A stretch of DNA of 64,000 nucleotides, taken from assembly GCA_016124945.1 (NCBI GenBank), contig WGMT01000058.1, forward strand, positions 1 to 64,000, in the 5' to 3' direction. The notes beneath the pieces are model-generated. The model was not told the origin of the DNA and did not search any database. It saw only the letters and a program-made list of their open reading frames with translations. Below are positions 1-8,642 of this stretch, one piece after another. How positions within the stretch are numbered: position 1 is the stretch's first letter; every line of letters begins with the position of its first letter. A program made the translations under genes and the position numbers. Source of the DNA: a bacterium. GTDB lineage: Bacteria; Chloroflexota; Anaerolineae; Caldilineales; Caldilineaceae.

Positions 1-82
1 ACGCCTTGCTGCTGTGATCTCGTAGCTTTTCGAGTTCGTCTTTCTGCTCTCGTGTCAGTTCTAGCTTGCGTCTGGCGGCCAT
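1..82 (-). CDS. IS630-like transposase, N-terminal fragment (runs off left edge)
   Basis: An open frame on the minus strand starts at ATG 82 and leaves the window after 27 codons. A strong Shine-Dalgarno (AGGAGGT) lies six bases upstream. The visible residues begin MAARRKLELTREQ and are highly charged. This resembles the N-terminal helix-turn-helix leader of IS630-family transposases, where a basic start precedes a winged-helix domain. The catalytic DDE domain would lie outside the window, so the family call rests on a short stretch. It could instead be another small HTH protein. Confidence 0.5.
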   Translation of the reverse strand, partial: MAARRKLELTREQKDELEKLRDHSSKA

Positions 83-140
83 TTTTCACCTCCTGACGTC
101 TAGCATACCACAGTTACCAGATTAATTTGTTAATGTTCAA

Positions 141-186
141 GTAACCGCAGCTACGACAGACGAGACGGTCGCCTAAGTCGTAGGTT
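141..186. repeat. Interrupted inverted repeat upstream of the edge transposase
   Basis: GTAACC and TACGAC on the left (141-157, with a GCAGC bulge) pair with GTCGTA and GGTTAC on the right (177-186). It lies between the edge transposase start and the next gene and could be an insertion-sequence end or a simple hairpin. The other end of the element is not in the window. Confidence 0.3.
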
Positions 187-226
187 ACGCTACCAGCGTG
201 ACGGGCGTGCTCGACGAGTTCGTCAC

Positions 227-259
227 TTTTGCCTTTTGCCTTCCCTCCGCCCTTTTGCC
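227..259 (+). repeat. Degenerate TTTTGCC heptamer array (3 copies)
   Basis: Exact TTTTGCC units lie at 227-233, 234-240 and 253-259 with a degenerate stretch between them. The array ends four bases before the AAGGAG ribosome binding site (263-268) of the next gene. The same unit occurs eleven times in a row at 24432-24508, again just before the ribosome binding site of a GTG-started gene. Confidence 0.8.
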
Positions 260-274
260 TTCAAGGAGTTTTCT

Positions 275-1246
275 GTGCTGCGTGTCGCCAAACCCGAAGG
301 AATCGGAAACATCATCCTCGAAGACGTGCCCATGCCTGCCGTGGGGGCGCGCGATGTGCTGGTGCGCAACCAAGTCAGCCTGATCAGCCGAGGATCGGAG
401 ATCCTGCGCCGCTACATGCACAGCGAGGCCATTGACCCCGCGATCATGGGCTATTCGGTGGCCGGGGTGGTCGAGGACGTGGGCGCAGAGGCCGCCGCCC
501 GCTTTGCGCCGGGAGATCGGGTGATCGCCGTGGCCCCTCACGCCCAATTCGTGGTGCAGGGCATGGACGCTATGGATGGCACCCGCGTCTGGCCGCTGCC
601 GTCGTCGATCCCGTTTGAGCAAGGTGCATTCTTGCCGCTTACCTGTGGTGCAGTGTGGTGGGCGCAGATTGCCGGGATTCAGCCGGGGGACACGGTCGTT
701 GTCCTGGGGCAGGGATTGGTGGGCAATCTGGTGATGCAGGCTGCGCGCCAATACCTGTGCGAACGCCTCGTCACCGTAGACGTGATTGACGGGCGCTGCG
801 CCCTTTCCGCCCAATTGGGCGCGGACATGGTGATCAACGCCGCCAAAGACGATCCCGTCGCCGCGGTGATGGACCTGACCCACGGCAAGGGCGCAGATGT
901 GGTGATCGACTGTGTGGGCGGGCGCGCCGGGGTTACGTCCTTTGGGCAGGCGCTGGACATGAGCGCGCGTGGCGCAACCATCCACCTGATTGGCCTCTAT
1001 CACGGCGAAGCGCTGCCGCTGGACGCAGGCAAAATCCAGGGGAAGAAGTTGATCGGCGGCTATTTCACCGACCTCTCTCGCGCCGTGATGCAGGCGCGGG
1101 CGATTGAACTGGTGGCGCGTGGACGCATTCAACTTGCGCCGCTGATCAGCCACCGTTTCCCCTTCACCGCGGCCAAAGAAGCCTACGATCTGCTCTACGA
1201 ACGCCTGGCCGAAGCAATGGGCGTGCTGTTGATTTGGGAAGAGTAG
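275..1246 (+). CDS. MDR-superfamily (zinc-type alcohol dehydrogenase-like) oxidoreductase
   Basis: A 323-residue medium-chain dehydrogenase/reductase. An N-terminal GroES-like domain carries the turn RNQVSLISRGSE in place of the usual catalytic Cys motif, as in members that have lost the classic zinc site. A Rossmann fold follows with LGQGLVGNLV at about residues 143-152. It probably oxidises or reduces an alcohol or sugar carbon with NAD(P); the substrate is unknown. I chose GTG 275 because AAGGAG lies six bases upstream. An earlier in-frame ATG at 236 would translate the TTTTGCC repeat. It heads the gene cluster and is followed by another oxidoreductase. Confidence 0.8.
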   Translation: MLRVAKPEGIGNIILEDVPMPAVGARDVLVRNQVSLISRGSEILRRYMHSEAIDPAIMGYSVAGVVEDVGAEAAARFAPGDRVIAVAPHAQFVVQGMDAMDGTRVWPLPSSIPFEQGAFLPLTCGAVWWAQIAGIQPGDTVVVLGQGLVGNLVMQAARQYLCERLVTVDVIDGRCALSAQLGADMVINAAKDDPVAAVMDLTHGKGADVVIDCVGGRAGVTSFGQALDMSARGATIHLIGLYHGEALPLDAGKIQGKKLIGGYFTDLSRAVMQARAIELVARGRIQLAPLISHRFPFTAAKEAYDLLYERLAEAMGVLLIWEE

Positions 1247-1249
1247 AAA

Positions 1250-1334
1250 CAAAAGTCCCCGGCACTTTTTGAACGCCGGGGATATGGAGCAGCGGCAGTT
1301 TCCGTCTACGGATCGCAAGTGCCGGGGACTTTTG
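1250..1334. repeat. Perfect 18-bp inverted repeat between two oxidoreductase genes
   Basis: Arms at 1250-1267 and 1317-1334 are exact reverse complements (AAGTGCCGGGGACTTTTG on the right) around a 49-base loop. The left arm begins four bases after the upstream stop codon. There is no clear T-run after the right arm, so intrinsic termination is uncertain. Confidence 0.75.
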
Positions 1335-1364
1335 CGGCGATACAACGTCATAAGGACCAATCCA

Positions 1365-2459
1365 ATGTCTGAACCAATCCAACGCCTGCGCGCCGCCATC
1401 GTCGGCACAGGACGCATCGCCGGCACCTACGACGATGAAGTGGTCGACCCACTGCCTGCGGCCTACTACCAGGGCGAAAATCGTCACGCCGGTATGTACA
1501 CCGTGCTGCCGGTAAACCATGCCGAGTCCTATCAGGCGACGGCAGGCTTTGATCTCGTTGCCGCGGCCAACCGCAGCGCCGAAAAGCTCCACGCCTTCGG
1601 CCAAAGACGGGGCGTGCGTGCGCTCTACACCGATTTCCGCCAAATGCTGCGCCAGGAACAGCCCGACGTGGTCTCCGTCTGTACGCAGTCCGCCGAAAAG
1701 GCCGAAGTGACCATCGCCGCCGCCGAAGCCGGGGTGAAGGCCATCATCGTAGAAAAGGCGATGGCCACAAGCATGGCTGAAGCCGACGCCATGATCGCCG
1801 CCTGTAAACGCCACGGCGTCTTCCTGGCCGTGAACCATCCCTATCGCTTCAGCCCGATGGTGCGTGAGAGCAAGCGCCTGATCGAGGACGGCGTCATCGG
1901 CGCGTTGACCACGTTGACCGTTCACTCGTTGGGCGGTATGTTGCACGTGGGCACCCACAGCTTCGATCTACTGCGCTATTGGGCAGGCGACGCGTTGACC
2001 GTCCACGCGCAGATGCCGGGCTACGTCGTCGGCAAGGACCAGTCGGCGCGAGGATGGGTGGAATTTGCCGACGGCGTCACCGCCTTCTTTGATCACACCC
2101 GCGGTGAGCAGCCGCAGTTGGAAGCCCGCGGCAAAGAGGGCTACCTCACCGTCTCCACGCTGGTGGGCGACGGCGTTCTTTACCGCTTTGCGCCCATGTA
2201 CGCACCCGATGCTGCGCGCAAGTACCCCAACCGGCTCACGTCAGAAGCCATCGACGCCGGTCCGCACACCATCAGCCCTACGCAACGGCTGCTGGCCGAG
2301 GTCCACACCACGTTGACCACGGGCGCTCCCTTCGTGTCGACAGGGCACAACGGTGCGGCTGCGCTCGAACTAGGTATCGCCTGTCACTTGTCCCATCTGG
2401 GCGGTGGGCCGGTGACGTTGCCGATCCAGGATCGTGATTTTCGGGTTGAAAATCGGTGA
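1365..2459 (+). CDS. Gfo/Idh/MocA-family NAD(P)-dependent oxidoreductase
   Basis: A 364-residue protein of the Gfo/Idh/MocA family, which mostly oxidises sugars, inositols or amino sugars. The N-terminal Rossmann motif is VGTGRIAG near residue 15. The catalytic-region EKAMA motif is near residue 130, followed by NHPYRFSP and then the C-terminal beta-sheet domain (LGGMLHVGTHSFDLLRYW). I chose ATG 1365 (MSEPIQRLR); an in-frame upstream start at 1269 would lie inside the loop of the preceding inverted repeat. Its position between an MDR dehydrogenase and an importer suggests a role in processing an imported carbohydrate or amino compound. Confidence 0.85.
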   Translation: MSEPIQRLRAAIVGTGRIAGTYDDEVVDPLPAAYYQGENRHAGMYTVLPVNHAESYQATAGFDLVAAANRSAEKLHAFGQRRGVRALYTDFRQMLRQEQPDVVSVCTQSAEKAEVTIAAAEAGVKAIIVEKAMATSMAEADAMIAACKRHGVFLAVNHPYRFSPMVRESKRLIEDGVIGALTTLTVHSLGGMLHVGTHSFDLLRYWAGDALTVHAQMPGYVVGKDQSARGWVEFADGVTAFFDHTRGEQPQLEARGKEGYLTVSTLVGDGVLYRFAPMYAPDAARKYPNRLTSEAIDAGPHTISPTQRLLAEVHTTLTTGAPFVSTGHNGAAALELGIACHLSHLGGGPVTLPIQDRDFRVENR

Positions 2460-2461
2460 GA

Positions 2462-2591
2462 ATTGAAGATTGATGATTGGGTAGAGGGTGTTGCCGCGGC
2501 ATTGGCGGATTAGCAGTTTTGAGTTGGCACTTACCCAGTTCAATCCACTCACAACGAGACAACACCCTCCACCCAATCATCAATCTTCAAT
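2462..2591. repeat. 32-bp inverted repeat built of 7-bp units
   Basis: Arms 2462-2493 and 2560-2591 match at 31 of 32 positions around a 66-base loop. The right arm is itself periodic: CAATCAT, CAATCTT, CAATCAT at 2574-2594. It begins just after the upstream stop codon. Confidence 0.85.
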
Positions 2592-2623
2592 CATTCAATA
2601 AAAGGAGGTAACACAAACGAGAT

Positions 2624-2651
2624 CACTTCGTCGTCTGTCGTCCATCGTCTC
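2624..2651. repeat. TCGTCTG-type heptamer array
   Basis: Units CACTTCG, TCGTCTG, TCGTCCA and TCGTCTC follow with a strict 7-base period. The reverse complement is the GACGACA unit found inside the sbcD-like gene at 24199-24226. The array lies between the 2462-2591 inverted repeat and the ribosome binding site of the binding-protein gene. Confidence 0.65.
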
Positions 2652-2671
2652 TACACCACAGGAGCGAACAC

Positions 2672-4354
2672 ATGAACGTGCGTCCTAACCGAAGTCTATT
2701 TCGCCTATTTGCGCTGATGATGGTGCTGGGGATGTTGTTGAGCGCCTGTGCGCCTGCAGCGCCGGCCCCCGCCGATTCGTCCGCGGCTGCGCCAACCAGC
2801 GCCGCCGAAGAAGCGCCTGCGGCACCCGCTACAGGCGAGGGATCGCTCTTACGTTTTGGTCATAGCCAACGCCCCAACGATTTCAACCCGATGGCTGTGA
2901 TTCAGGGCATCCAGATCTATGTGCAGAAGTGGACCTTCAATAAATTGGTCACATTAGACAGCAACGGGGCGATCATCCCCGACCTGGCCGAAGACTTTAC
3001 TGTGTCGGACGACGGCACCGTCTTCACCTTCACACTGCGCGAAGACGTCACCTGGCACGATGGCGAACCATTCGACGCCGAAGACGTTGTCTTTACCTTC
3101 AACTACCTGCTCAACCCGGCAGCCGGTGCGCGCAAGCTCTCTAACTTCCAGGTGATTCAGGGTGCAGCCGAGTACGGCGAAGATACCACAACGCCCGTGG
3201 CGGGTGTCGTGGCCACAGGCGACTACGAGGTGCAGATCACGCTGACTGCGCCCAACGCCGTCTTCTTGATCGACCTGACGGATCAGTCGATCATGGCCGA
3301 GCATGTTGTGAGCCAGATCGCGCCCGCCGACTTCCTCACCAGCGAATTTGTCACTCGGCGTCCCTATCCGGGCACCGGGCCCTATGTCTTTGACCGCTAT
3401 GAGACCGACCAGTTCATCGAGTTGAGCGCCAACGCCGATTTCTTCCGCGGCGCGCCTCAGATCGCCCGTATCCGCATCGAGTCGATCCCGGACAGCAACA
3501 CGCGTATCATCGCCCTGGAAAACGGCGAAGTTGACCTGATCATGGACATCCCCGCCGAGGAACTAGAACGCCTGCGCGGCGTGGCGGGTCTTCAGATCAT
3601 CACCCAGGATACACCCACGGTTCAGGGCACCTTCATCGATTCTGATCAGACCAAAGAAGAGCCGATCAAGGTGGCCATGCGCCAGCCGCAGTTCCGTCAG
3701 GCGCTGCTCCATGCCATGGATTTCGACGCCCTGATCAATGACGTGCTCGAAGGCAATGTCAATCGTCAGGCGTGTATATTCATCCAGGAATGGGCCTGTG
3801 ATCCTGACCTGGTGGACTATCCCTACGATCCCGACCGCGCCCGCGAACTGCTGGCCGAAATCGGCTGGGACGAGTCTTGGGAGGTTGATTGGATGGTCCT
3901 GGCGCAGCAGTTGGAACCTGTCCATGCTGTGTTGCAGCAGATGTACGCCGACGTGGGCATCAACATGGTGCCGCGCCCGGTGGACGGCCCCACCTTCGTC
4001 GAGAATTTCTACGCCAACGGCACCTTCGACGTCACCTTCGTCGGTTATGGCGCGGGGACAGATCCCAACGTGGCGGCCAACAACTTCCTGGTTTGTGGGC
4101 AGATCTACCCCAACGGCTTCAATGGCACTCGCTACTGCAATGATCGTGTCACCGAACTGGTGAAGGCAGGCCGCGAAGTGATCAGCGTTGAGGATCGTTC
4201 TCCCCTCTACCAGGAAATTTCGCGCATCAACAACGAAGAACTGCCCCTGATTCCGCTCTGGCGCGGTCAGATCATCGTTGCCGCCGCCGACAACGTCACC
4301 CTCACCTACGATCACTACTTCTGGGACGACGTACAGAATTGGACGATTGAGTGA
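2672..4354 (+). CDS. Peptide/nickel-type ABC transporter substrate-binding lipoprotein
   Basis: A 560-residue family 5 solute-binding protein (OppA/DppA type). The hydrophobic signal ends in the lipobox LLSAC, followed by an Ala/Pro/Ser-rich linker typical of secreted chloroflexotal lipoproteins. The mature domain begins at LLRFGHSQRPNDFNPM and contains the family motifs VFTFTLREDVTWHDGEPF and DAEDVVFTFNYLLNP. It should sit on the outer face of the membrane and deliver peptides, sugars or amino-acid derivatives to the two permeases that follow. CAGGAG lies upstream of ATG 2672. The substrate cannot be read from sequence. Confidence 0.92.
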   Translation: MNVRPNRSLFRLFALMMVLGMLLSACAPAAPAPADSSAAAPTSAAEEAPAAPATGEGSLLRFGHSQRPNDFNPMAVIQGIQIYVQKWTFNKLVTLDSNGAIIPDLAEDFTVSDDGTVFTFTLREDVTWHDGEPFDAEDVVFTFNYLLNPAAGARKLSNFQVIQGAAEYGEDTTTPVAGVVATGDYEVQITLTAPNAVFLIDLTDQSIMAEHVVSQIAPADFLTSEFVTRRPYPGTGPYVFDRYETDQFIELSANADFFRGAPQIARIRIESIPDSNTRIIALENGEVDLIMDIPAEELERLRGVAGLQIITQDTPTVQGTFIDSDQTKEEPIKVAMRQPQFRQALLHAMDFDALINDVLEGNVNRQACIFIQEWACDPDLVDYPYDPDRARELLAEIGWDESWEVDWMVLAQQLEPVHAVLQQMYADVGINMVPRPVDGPTFVENFYANGTFDVTFVGYGAGTDPNVAANNFLVCGQIYPNGFNGTRYCNDRVTELVKAGREVISVEDRSPLYQEISRINNEELPLIPLWRGQIIVAAADNVTLTYDHYFWDDVQNWTIE

Positions 4355-4358
4355 GTGG

Positions 4359-4581
4359 GTGATTAGGGATTGGTGATTCGTGATTGGGAGGAGAAGATAC
4401 CCGCACACCTGGGACATGAATTGGAGATGTGGCGATTAGGCGATTGAGAGATTGGGCGATTTCAGAATCTCGTCGAGACTCTGGAATCCCCCTAATCCCC
4501 CAATCGCCAGATCAACCAAACCACCCGCCACTCGTGGCGATACTTTCTCTCCCCAATCACCAATCACTAATCTCCAATCCC
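4359..4581. repeat. Inverted pair of 7-bp arrays (GTGATTG/CAATCAC)
   Basis: The left array has units GTGATTA, GGGATTG, GTGATTC, GTGATTG (4359-4386). The right array has CAATCAC, CAATCAC, TAATCTC, CAATCCC (4554-4581) in opposite orientation. A further imperfect hairpin lies between them (CAGAATCTCG against CGAGACTCTG). Together they fill the 246-base gap between the binding protein and the first permease; no gene is seen there. Confidence 0.75.
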
Positions 4582-4600
4582 CTCCTTCAAGGAGCACACC

Positions 4601-5557
4601 GTGGCAAAGTACATTCTACGCCGGCTGTTGATCAATATTCCGGTATTGTTGGGCATTACGTTTATCACCTTCATTGCCTACAACCTGGCCCCTGGGGATC
4701 CCATTGATGCAATGGTTGATCCCAGTGTAGCGATGGAACCGGGGGAGTTGGAGGCGAAGCGTAAGGCGTTGGGGCTGGATCAGCCGATGCTGGTGCGCTA
4801 TGGCATCTGGCTCACACAGGCGGTGCAGGGCAACCTGGGCTATTCCTATCGCAGCGGCGAACCGGTGATCGAGCGTGTGGCGCAGCGGCTGCCCGCCACC
4901 CTGCAATTGACCGTCACCGCGCTGCTCATTGCCATTGCCATCGGCATTCCGTTGGGGGTGTTGTCCGCGCTCTACCAGTATTCAAAGCTGGATTATGTGC
5001 TCACCTTTACCGCCTTCACCGGCATTTCCACGCCGAATTTTTGGCTGGCGCTGGGCGCGATCTACATCTTCGCTTTGCAGTTCAAGTTGCTGCCTTCGCA
5101 TGGATTGGGTGATCCCGATGCGCCGAACTTTATCCTCGAACGGCTGCACCACCTGATCCTGCCTGCCATTGTGCTAGGGCTGGATCGCATTGCCGGCTTT
5201 CTACGCTATACCCGATCCAGCATGTTGGAAGTGCTGAGCCAGGATTATATGGTCACCGCCAAAGCCAAAGGGCTGCGCGCTACTGCGATTGTCGTTCGCC
5301 ACGGCTTTCGCAACGCCCTGCTCACCGTGATCACCGTGGTGGGGTTGAGCCTGCCCTCGCTGGTAGGCGGCTCGGTGATCGTGGAACACATCTTCGCCTG
5401 GCCCGGCATGGGGCAGATGGCCATCGCCGCCATCAACCAGCGCGATTACCCGATTTTGATGGGCGTGGCGCTGATCGCGTCGTTGATGGTATTGTTCAGC
5501 AATCTGCTGGCGGACATTGCGTATGCGGTGGTGGATCCGCGGATTCGATATGCGTAA
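4601..5557 (+). CDS. ABC transporter permease, DppB/OppB type
   Basis: A 318-residue inner-membrane permease with the conserved opening RRLLINIPVLLGITFITF, the YSYRSGEPV region, and a cytoplasmic EAA loop around QDYMVTAKAKGLRA that contacts the ATPase. It starts at GTG 4601 with AAGGAG upstream and ends inside a GCGTAAT repeat, which supplies its TAA stop. It should pair with the next gene to form the transmembrane channel. No DppD/DppF ATPase gene is present in the window, so the ATPases must be encoded elsewhere. Confidence 0.92.
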   Translation: MAKYILRRLLINIPVLLGITFITFIAYNLAPGDPIDAMVDPSVAMEPGELEAKRKALGLDQPMLVRYGIWLTQAVQGNLGYSYRSGEPVIERVAQRLPATLQLTVTALLIAIAIGIPLGVLSALYQYSKLDYVLTFTAFTGISTPNFWLALGAIYIFALQFKLLPSHGLGDPDAPNFILERLHHLILPAIVLGLDRIAGFLRYTRSSMLEVLSQDYMVTAKAKGLRATAIVVRHGFRNALLTVITVVGLSLPSLVGGSVIVEHIFAWPGMGQMAIAAINQRDYPILMGVALIASLMVLFSNLLADIAYAVVDPRIRYA

Positions 5558-5624
5558 TGCGTGGAGCACGATCTTTCTTCATTGGCGAAAACGCACTTCA
5601 CTAATTACGCATTACGCATTACGT
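5550..5624. repeat. Inverted GCGTAAT/ATTACGC repeat arrays
   Basis: The left arm (5550-5562) overlaps the stop codon of the upstream permease. The right arm is three heptamers, ATTACGC, ATTACGC, ATTACGT (5604-5624). A 13-bp stretch pairs exactly between the arms. Confidence 0.8.
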
Positions 5625-5658
5625 TCCCTACGATTCATAACACTCCACAAAGAGGATC

Positions 5659-6570
5659 ATGACCAACAACGCTTCGACTCTGAATATCTCTCCCGGCGCA
5701 GGGACGGTGGAAAAGCGCCGTGGCTTTTTTCAATCGCGCTTCTGGCGACGTTTTTCGCGGCATAAACTGGCGGTGGTGGGGAGTATGCTGCTGCTGGCGT
5801 TGGTCTTTTGCGCTGTGGCTGCGCCGCTGATCGCGCCCTACGAACCCCACCGCATTGACGTGAAAGCGATCAAGGACGCGCCTTCCGCCGCACACTGGCT
5901 GGGCACCGACGGCGCAGGACGTGACGTGCTCAGCCGCCTGATTTATGGCGCGCGCATCTCGCTCTCTGTGGGCCTTGTGGCCGCCGGGATCGCCATTGGG
6001 ATCGGCACGCTTCTCGGTCTCTTCAGCGGCTTCTACGGCGGACCGGTCGATTTTTGGATCATGCGCTTTACTGATATGGTGATGACGATTCCCACGTTGA
6101 TCATTATCATCACGGTGGTGGCCGCCGTCGGGCCTAGCATCTTCAATGTGATGATCGTCATCGGCGTCTTCGGGTGGACGGGTACCTGCCGCGTGGTGCG
6201 TGGGGAAACGCTCAGTCTGCGCCAGCGCGACTTTGTCCTGGCGGCACACTGTTTGGGCGTCCCCATCAATCGTATCGTCTTGCGCCATATCTTGCCCAAC
6301 GTTGTCGCCCCCATCATCGTCGCGGGGACATTCTTCGTGGCCGGGGCTATCCTCACCGAAGCGGCGTTGAGCTTCCTGGGCATCGGCGTACAGATCCCCA
6401 CCGCCACCTGGGGCAATATGCTCACCGATGCCCAATCCTTGACCGTCCTCGAGCGGATGCCGTGGCTGTGGCTTCCGCCTGGTATCATGATCATGGTCAC
6501 CGTGCTCAGTATCAATTTCATCGGCGACGCATTGCGCGATGCGTTGGATCCGCGGTTGACGAGGAAATAA
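5659..6570 (+). CDS. ABC transporter permease, DppC/OppC type
   Basis: A 303-residue inner-membrane permease of the oligopeptide family. It has a short N-terminal cytoplasmic stretch, a first helix (KLAVVGSMLLLALVFCAVAA), the conserved HWLGTDGAGRDVLSRLIYGA after the first helix, and an EAA loop at RQRDFVLAAHCLGVPINRI. It forms a heteromeric channel with the DppB-like protein just upstream. ATG 5659 is preceded by AGAGGA at short spacing. The next gene starts five bases after its stop, so these two are likely cotranscribed. Confidence 0.92.
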   Translation: MTNNASTLNISPGAGTVEKRRGFFQSRFWRRFSRHKLAVVGSMLLLALVFCAVAAPLIAPYEPHRIDVKAIKDAPSAAHWLGTDGAGRDVLSRLIYGARISLSVGLVAAGIAIGIGTLLGLFSGFYGGPVDFWIMRFTDMVMTIPTLIIIITVVAAVGPSIFNVMIVIGVFGWTGTCRVVRGETLSLRQRDFVLAAHCLGVPINRIVLRHILPNVVAPIIVAGTFFVAGAILTEAALSFLGIGVQIPTATWGNMLTDAQSLTVLERMPWLWLPPGIMIMVTVLSINFIGDALRDALDPRLTRK

Positions 6571-6575
6571 TATCC

Positions 6576-7508
6576 ATGAACAACGGCCACCTTGTCTACA
6601 TCAACAGTGAATTCTTCGCCCCAGAAGACGCCAAAATCTCCATCTTCGACGCCGCCGTGATGCTGGGCGACACCGTCACCGAGTCGACGCGCACCTTTGC
6701 GCACCGTCCGTTTAAGCTGGATCAGCACATCGACCGTCTCTACAAATCGCTCAAGGTGACACGCATCGATCCGGGGATGTCCCCTGCCGAGATGACCGAT
6801 GTCACCTTGCGCGTATTGGAGACTAACCTGCCCCGTCTGGCCCCACACGAAGATTGTTGGATCGTCCACAACATCTCGCGCGGACGCTTCATCGCCGGGG
6901 CCGATCCCACGCAGCAGCGCAGTATGGCGACGATCATGATCCACACCCAGCCCATGATCCTCGTCGACTGGGCGCGCTTTTACGTTGACGGTTGCCACGC
7001 CGTCACCCCGTTTAGCCGCGCCATGCCTGGGCAGGCGCTGGACGCCCGCATCAAGAACCGCAGCCGCATGGCCTACACCCTGGCCGAAATCGAGGTGAAG
7101 CTGGTCGATCCCCAGGCGCAGAGCATCTTGCTCGATACGGACGGCAACGTGGCCGAGAACAAGGGCGGCAACTTCTTCATCTTCGCCGACGGCGTGCTCA
7201 AGACGCCGCCCACGCGTAACGCCTTGGCCGGTGTCAGCCGCGCCACCGTCCTCGAACTGGCAGATGAAATTGGCATCCCCACCCAGGTGGTCGATTTTCA
7301 GCTTTACGACATCTACACCGCCGACGAAGCCTTCTTCACCAGCACGCCCTACTGCATCATGCCCGCCACCCGTATCAATGGCCTGCCCGTGGGCGACGGT
7401 CATGTCGGCGCGGTGACCAAACGCTTGCTCGCTGCCTGGAGCGATCTGGTCGGCGTTGATATTGTGGCGCAGGCGATGGCGCAGGTTGGTGTAATGCCTG
7501 ATGCGTAA
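6576..7508 (+). CDS. Class IV aminotransferase (BCAT/D-amino acid aminotransferase type)
   Basis: A 310-residue fold-type IV PLP enzyme. The probable Schiff-base lysine is K160 in ARIKNRSRMAYTLAE. The glutamate and glycine region NVAENKGGNFFIF and the phosphate-binding GVSRATVLELA fit branched-chain, D-amino acid or aminodeoxychorismate-lyase relatives. Which of these it is cannot be settled here. ATG 6576 follows the permease by five bases; a longer frame back to 6174 overlaps the permease gene and is a shadow. The context suggests transamination of an imported amino compound. The stop lies inside a GCGTAAT repeat. Confidence 0.85.
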   Translation: MNNGHLVYINSEFFAPEDAKISIFDAAVMLGDTVTESTRTFAHRPFKLDQHIDRLYKSLKVTRIDPGMSPAEMTDVTLRVLETNLPRLAPHEDCWIVHNISRGRFIAGADPTQQRSMATIMIHTQPMILVDWARFYVDGCHAVTPFSRAMPGQALDARIKNRSRMAYTLAEIEVKLVDPQAQSILLDTDGNVAENKGGNFFIFADGVLKTPPTRNALAGVSRATVLELADEIGIPTQVVDFQLYDIYTADEAFFTSTPYCIMPATRINGLPVGDGHVGAVTKRLLAAWSDLVGVDIVAQAMAQVGVMPDA

Positions 7509-7586
7509 TGCGTAACCCAGAGCAGATCGCTCCAATCCAAATGAACGTGCTTGACGAATTACGTATTACGCATCACGCATTACGCT
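7500..7586. repeat. Inverted GCGTAAT/ATTACGC repeat pair
   Basis: The left copy (7500-7516) spans the stop codon of the class IV aminotransferase. The right copy (about 7558-7586) contains ATTACGC-type heptamers in reverse orientation with a few substitutions. Confidence 0.7.
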
Positions 7587-7609
7587 AACTCAACCACAGG
7601 ACACTCAAC

Positions 7610-8590
7610 ATGCACGTCGAAGATTTCGATCCAAAACAACTCCCGCGGGGACAGAAGATCGCCCAGCGCATCTTCATCGCCGGGCGCGCAGACGGCGGCG
7701 CGTGGCGATTGCCGCTGCTCGCGGTGACGGGCCAACGCCCCGGCCCCACGCTGGTGGTGACGGCAGCGGTCCACGGCGACGAATACGAGGGTGTCGAGGC
7801 GATCCCGCAGATCTTTGAACGGGTGTCGCCCGCCGAACTGTGGGGGACGTTGCTCATGGTCCCTGTGTGTAATCTGCCTGCCTACGAGACATCGCAGCGC
7901 AGCAGCCCTGTGGATGGGTTGAACCTGGCGCGCGTCTTCCCCGGCGACGCCGGCGGATCGATCACCCAGCGCATCGCCGATTGGATCACGCGCAACCTGT
8001 TGATCCACGCCGATCTCTTTATCGATCTGCACAGCGGCGGCGTGGCTGCGGAGATCCCCACCCTGATTGGCTACATCCACGACGACGGCGATCTGGGGCG
8101 TCGTTCGCTGGCCGCGGCGCGAGCCTTCGGCGCGCCCATCCTGTGGGGACATCCAATGCCCGTGCCACCAGGACGATCCATCTCCGTCGCCACCGATCTG
8201 GGCGTGCCGTCGCTCTACACCGAAGCACCTGGCGGCGGCTACGCCCGCCCCGACGACGTGTCCTGCTTCGTCGACGGCGTCCTCAACGTGATGGCGCACT
8301 TGGGCATGATCGACCACGCGCCAGGACAGCGTCCTCTCACCCATCATCTCATCGGCGACGGCAACCTCGACACCATCCACAGCGCGCCAGCAGCCGGATA
8401 CTTTCGGGCGACTGTCCAACTCCTCGCCGAAGTGGAAAGCGGCGCGCACCTGGGCACAATCGCAGACTTCTTTGGAAACGTACTGGCCGAAATCCATGCC
8501 GAACGCGCCGGGGTTGTGATCATGTTGCGCCGCGTGCATCGTGTTCATGTTGGCGATGGACTTGTCCACATCACCAACCGGGTTGAATAG
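7610..8590 (+). CDS. Succinylglutamate desuccinylase/aspartoacylase-family deacylase
   Basis: A 326-residue zinc-dependent carboxypeptidase-like amidohydrolase. The metal motif HGDEYEG supplies H55 and E58, and DLHSGG supplies H141, the third zinc ligand in this family. Known members remove an acyl group from N-acylated amino acids (AstE, aspartoacylase) or open related amides. In this cluster it may deacylate an imported N-acyl amino compound before transamination; that is inference. ATG 7610 follows ACAGGA. The gene is flanked on both sides by heptamer repeats. Confidence 0.82.
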   Translation: MHVEDFDPKQLPRGQKIAQRIFIAGRADGGAWRLPLLAVTGQRPGPTLVVTAAVHGDEYEGVEAIPQIFERVSPAELWGTLLMVPVCNLPAYETSQRSSPVDGLNLARVFPGDAGGSITQRIADWITRNLLIHADLFIDLHSGGVAAEIPTLIGYIHDDGDLGRRSLAAARAFGAPILWGHPMPVPPGRSISVATDLGVPSLYTEAPGGGYARPDDVSCFVDGVLNVMAHLGMIDHAPGQRPLTHHLIGDGNLDTIHSAPAAGYFRATVQLLAEVESGAHLGTIADFFGNVLAEIHAERAGVVIMLRRVHRVHVGDGLVHITNRVE

Positions 8591-8596
8591 GCCACC

Positions 8597-8624
8597 CAAT
8601 CACCAGTCACCAATCACCAATCAC
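8597..8624. repeat. CAATCAC heptamer array (4 copies)
   Basis: CAATCAC, CAGTCAC, CAATCAC, CAATCAC run head to tail directly before the start of the DapA-like gene. No inverted partner is seen at this junction, though the reverse unit GTGATTG occurs at 4359-4386. Confidence 0.8.
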
Positions 8625-8642
8625 CACCCAGACGAGACCACC

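Noticed and set aside
185..1426. 413-residue open frame on the minus strand opposite the MDR dehydrogenase
   Set aside because: It covers a clearly recognisable plus-strand gene and has no protein-like motifs; it is a GC-rich antisense shadow.
4429..4707. 92-residue plus-strand frame between the binding protein and the permease
   Set aside because: It translates the inverted repeat arrays and runs into the permease gene in another frame.
6033..7535. 500-residue minus-strand frame opposite the permease and aminotransferase
   Set aside because: His/Gly/Asp-rich composition without motifs; both plus-strand genes have strong family signatures.
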